DNA of 64,000 nucleotides from Amorphochlora amoebiformis (lineage: Eukaryota; Cercozoa; Chlorarachniophyceae), in contig BAAHQB010000024.1 in assembly GCA_054601695.1 (NCBI GenBank), positions 1,054,001 to 1,118,000 on the forward strand, written 5' to 3'. A program made the translations under genes and the position numbers. The notes under the pieces were generated by a model. That model was given only the letters and a program-made list of their open reading frames with translations, did not search any database and was not told the origin of the DNA. This document shows positions 1 to 64,000 of this stretch, in pieces. Numbering within the stretch: the first letter of the stretch is position 1; the number at the start of each line of letters is the position of its first letter.

Positions 1-23764
<23,764 letters not shown>

Positions 23765-23949
23765 GTTGAGATGGGCAGTGAAGAACCTCCCTGCCGAATA
23801 ATTATTCGGTCGTTTCAATTTAGGTGAATTCTAAAACCCCCAACCCCGCCCTACGTTCGCTCCAGATCTCCCGCACTTCGGTCCTCGGATAACGAACCTG
23901 AGCCTTTCCACACTCGACGATCGACTTCTTCACCTCAACACTGTAGAAA
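23765..23949. promoter_or_regulatory. 185-bp divergent promoter between gene B (CDC50) and gene C (DUF389)
   Basis: The two start codons lie back to back with only 185 bp between them. The stretch is mixed sequence free of (TA)n, unlike almost all other non-coding DNA here. It carries a perfect 16-bp palindrome CCGAATAATTATTCGG at 23794-23809, about 30 bp from the CDC50 ATG, and a C-rich patch (CCCCCAACCCCGCCC) near 23838. No TATA-type element can be singled out. That it drives both genes is inferred from geometry. Confidence 0.7.
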
Positions 23950-30222
<6,273 letters not shown>

Positions 30223-30293
30223 TGTTATCGTGAAAGCATCTCTTCGCTTAGGCTCGGTTTCGAGGATAGTTGAAAAGGCAACTCTGTTGGAAG

Positions 30294-30331
<38 letters not shown>

Positions 30332-30338
30332 GTGTGTG

Positions 30339-30393
<55 letters not shown>

Positions 30394-30982
30394 AGTATAT
30401 ATATATATATATATATACATATACGTATTGTATAGTGATATGATTTGTGAGATCTAGAGATGTGCGTCCATACTGCTGTGCTAGCTCTGTAGCTATAGTA
30501 GTTGTAGTGCGTCACGGTTTCAAGTTATAATAGTTATATAACGTAAACTATCTACAAGTGGACACCTAGGACACTATGATTTAAATACGAAATGAAAAAT
30601 TTATCTAGTTTACACTGGTTAAAGTAACTTTAACTGATTAGATGATCTAGAGCCTAGCTAGTAAAATACTACTATTCTAGTATCTAGAGTATTGTTGTAA
30701 GTCTTGAGTCTCTCCTAGTCTCAGAGTCTAGAGATTTGTACGAGAACTAGAAGAACTAGAAGAACCTAGAGAACTAGAAGAACTAGAAGAATCACTATCC
30801 GTGACACATCTAGCTAGCTAGCTAGATATCATCAAGATCTAGGGTCTCTACTAGCTCTAGCTAGTCTAGAGTCTAGAGACTAGAGAGAGTATCTCGAACC
30901 TATAAGAACTTATTACCTAGATTACGTTTTGAATATCCAGAACATAGAGAACTGACATGCAGGGGCTAAGCCTGAACGTTAA
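30223..30982. other. tail-to-tail intergenic region between genes C and D
   Basis: No coding signal. A (TA)n block with a GT run occupies about 30297-30422. The rest (about 30430-30960) is strikingly rich in CTAG words: CTAGCTAGCTAGCTAG occurs near 30809, and CTAGA/CTAGT are repeated throughout, with short direct repeats of AGAACTAGA near 30750-30790. A short piece at about 30507-30520 (GCGTCACGG) resembles the body of the SINE-like family but is too short to call. Confidence 0.65.
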
Positions 30983-33650
<2,668 letters not shown>

Positions 33651-33933
33651 ATCGAGAAAGCTAGACGCAGCGGAGGGGTTTTGGCGCGAAATATTGACCT
33701 CCGACGTCTGCAACGCAGTGTGGGTTTTCTTAAAAAAGATACTGGGCAAGCAGAAGGCCCTCCGTGTGTCCTAGAGGTCCGGTGGTTCGGGCAACTGAAG
33801 CTCGCTCGGAGATTTTCAGAGTTTGATGGGATTCCCGAGACCATTAAACCCCGTGATTCCGACTGTTGGGATCTCCATAGATCTCACACAGTGTCTGAGT
33901 ATCTCCAAACGTCACCATCCGCCTTCTTTTCCC
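33651..33933. promoter_or_regulatory. divergent promoter between gene D and gene E with an E2F-like palindrome
   Basis: Start codons of D and E are 283 bp apart, or 175 bp if E starts at the in-frame ATG at 33826. The interval is (TA)n-free mixed sequence. TTTGGCGCGAAA at 33680-33691 fits the palindromic E2F/DP consensus (TTTSGCGCSAAA) exactly and lies 30 bp upstream of the gene D ATG. The match is visible; its use in this organism is inference. Confidence 0.62.
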
Positions 33934-53202
<19,269 letters not shown>

Positions 53203-54156
53203 ATAGCTCCTATTTCAATATGAACGCTAAAGTTAATGTAATTTACATTCAAGTTCTATAAATTGTACTTCTAGTACCCATACGTTAAACTAGCTAATAA
53301 TCACTTTATAAGGTATCACACTCTAAATACTGGTCGTACGGTGATCTAATCGGACTTTGGCATGACAATTATGAACTTATACCCATGAACCTACTGCTCC
53401 CTCGCCGCGAGGTCACCCTGTTCATCTACATGTCAATATGTATATGAACCACCATCATCAACTCAGGCTGTATTCACATAAGTCATGTCTGATACAAGTA
53501 CTATGTATCTACATACATGTACGTATACCAGGTTTTCGCGTGTCGGGAACTTAGACCGGTGCCGTACTTTGCCAGGTACTGACAGATAGTAACCCACTTG
53601 GCACTAGGTGCTGGAGGTGCGGTGCATTACTAGTAGAATGCGTACGTACGCATACTGGTTATAATTATACGTGTACTGAAACTCTATGTTTTTACGCATG
53701 TACACGCACATGCATACGCATAGAAGTGATGAAGTATATGTACGTACGTATGTTTTTACGCATGTATACGCACATGCATACGCATGCACGTCGTGACGTA
53801 TACGTACGTACGTATGTTTTTACGCATGTATACGCACATGCATATCGCATGCACGTCGTGACGTATACGTACGTACGTACGTATACATACACACATGTGT
53901 ATTCATGCGTATAATGTGAACTTCATCATTGATTGGTACCAAGAGTTAATAGTATTATAACCTATCACTAGTATCATGCAATATAACCTAGATAACTTCT
54001 CATTAATGTTTACAGGTGCTGACTGAACTATAATGTTTAAAGATTTAGCACACCGAACTAGACTGCCGCAAGTTCTTTCTGGCCTCGTAAATATATAATA
54101 AATTGGATTTCCTCGGTCTCCTAGGTCTCAGACTTAAAGACTGTAACACGTTATAT
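53203..54156. other. tail-to-tail intergenic region between genes E and F
   Basis: AT-rich but mostly mixed sequence with no exon that I can support on either strand. It contains a tandem minisatellite at about 53685-53890. The block 53521-53640 (GCCAGGTACTGACAG, CACTTGGCACTAGGTGC) has short inverted and direct repeats and faintly resembles the tail of the SINE-like elements. Several TAATAT/TAATAA words could serve as cleavage signals, none distinctive. Confidence 0.65.
53685..53890. repeat. minisatellite, three units of 64 bp or slightly more, CGTA/GCATGC-rich
   Basis: Units start with TATGTTTTTACGCATGTA at 53685, 53749 and 53813. Each runs through CGCACATGCATACGCAT and ends in a CGTACGTACG core; the last two also share CACGTCGTGACGTATACG. 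Like the repeat at 8691-9090 it combines a CGTA core with self-complementary words and lies between convergent genes, but the unit sequences otherwise differ. Confidence 0.9.

Positions 54157-64000
<9,844 letters not shown>

Overview
This is nuclear DNA of an intron-rich eukaryote, probably a protist; I cannot name the lineage. It is dominated by (TA)n microsatellite. The long Tyr/Ile 'YIYIYI' open frames are translations of that repeat, not proteins. The real coding content lies in about 98 very short exons (hand-tallied mean near 67 nt, about 10% of the window). I found them as islands of mixed sequence bounded by AG and GT, and joined them by matching intron phase and family similarity.

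The exons assemble into six genes that alternate strand: A (+, 482-8432, possibly incomplete at the left, unidentified), B (-, 23764-9585, CDC50/LEM3-family flippase subunit), C (+, 23950-30222, DUF389 membrane protein), D (-, 33650-30983, unidentified four-TM protein), E (+, 33934-53202, CLPTM1L/CLPTM1-family protein, 29 exons) and F (-, 63457-54157, ankyrin-repeat protein, start outside the window). B/C and D/E are head-to-head with 185 bp and 175-283 bp between start codons, so each pair probably shares a bidirectional promoter. A/B, C/D and E/F are tail-to-tail with 0.8-1.2 kb between stops.

Four of the six genes encode multi-pass membrane proteins. Two belong to lipid-translocation systems: CDC50 is the partner of P4-ATPase flippases, and CLPTM1L is reported as a glucosaminyl-PI scramblase in GPI-anchor synthesis. 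No operon-like or defence system is visible.

The introns hold (TA)n, degenerate TTAGGG-type arrays, several minisatellites, CT-rich tracts, four copies of a tRNA-like SINE-like element, and decayed duplicates of neighbouring exons. All splice models are hand-made from sequence alone and need transcript support. One junction in gene E does not keep phase.
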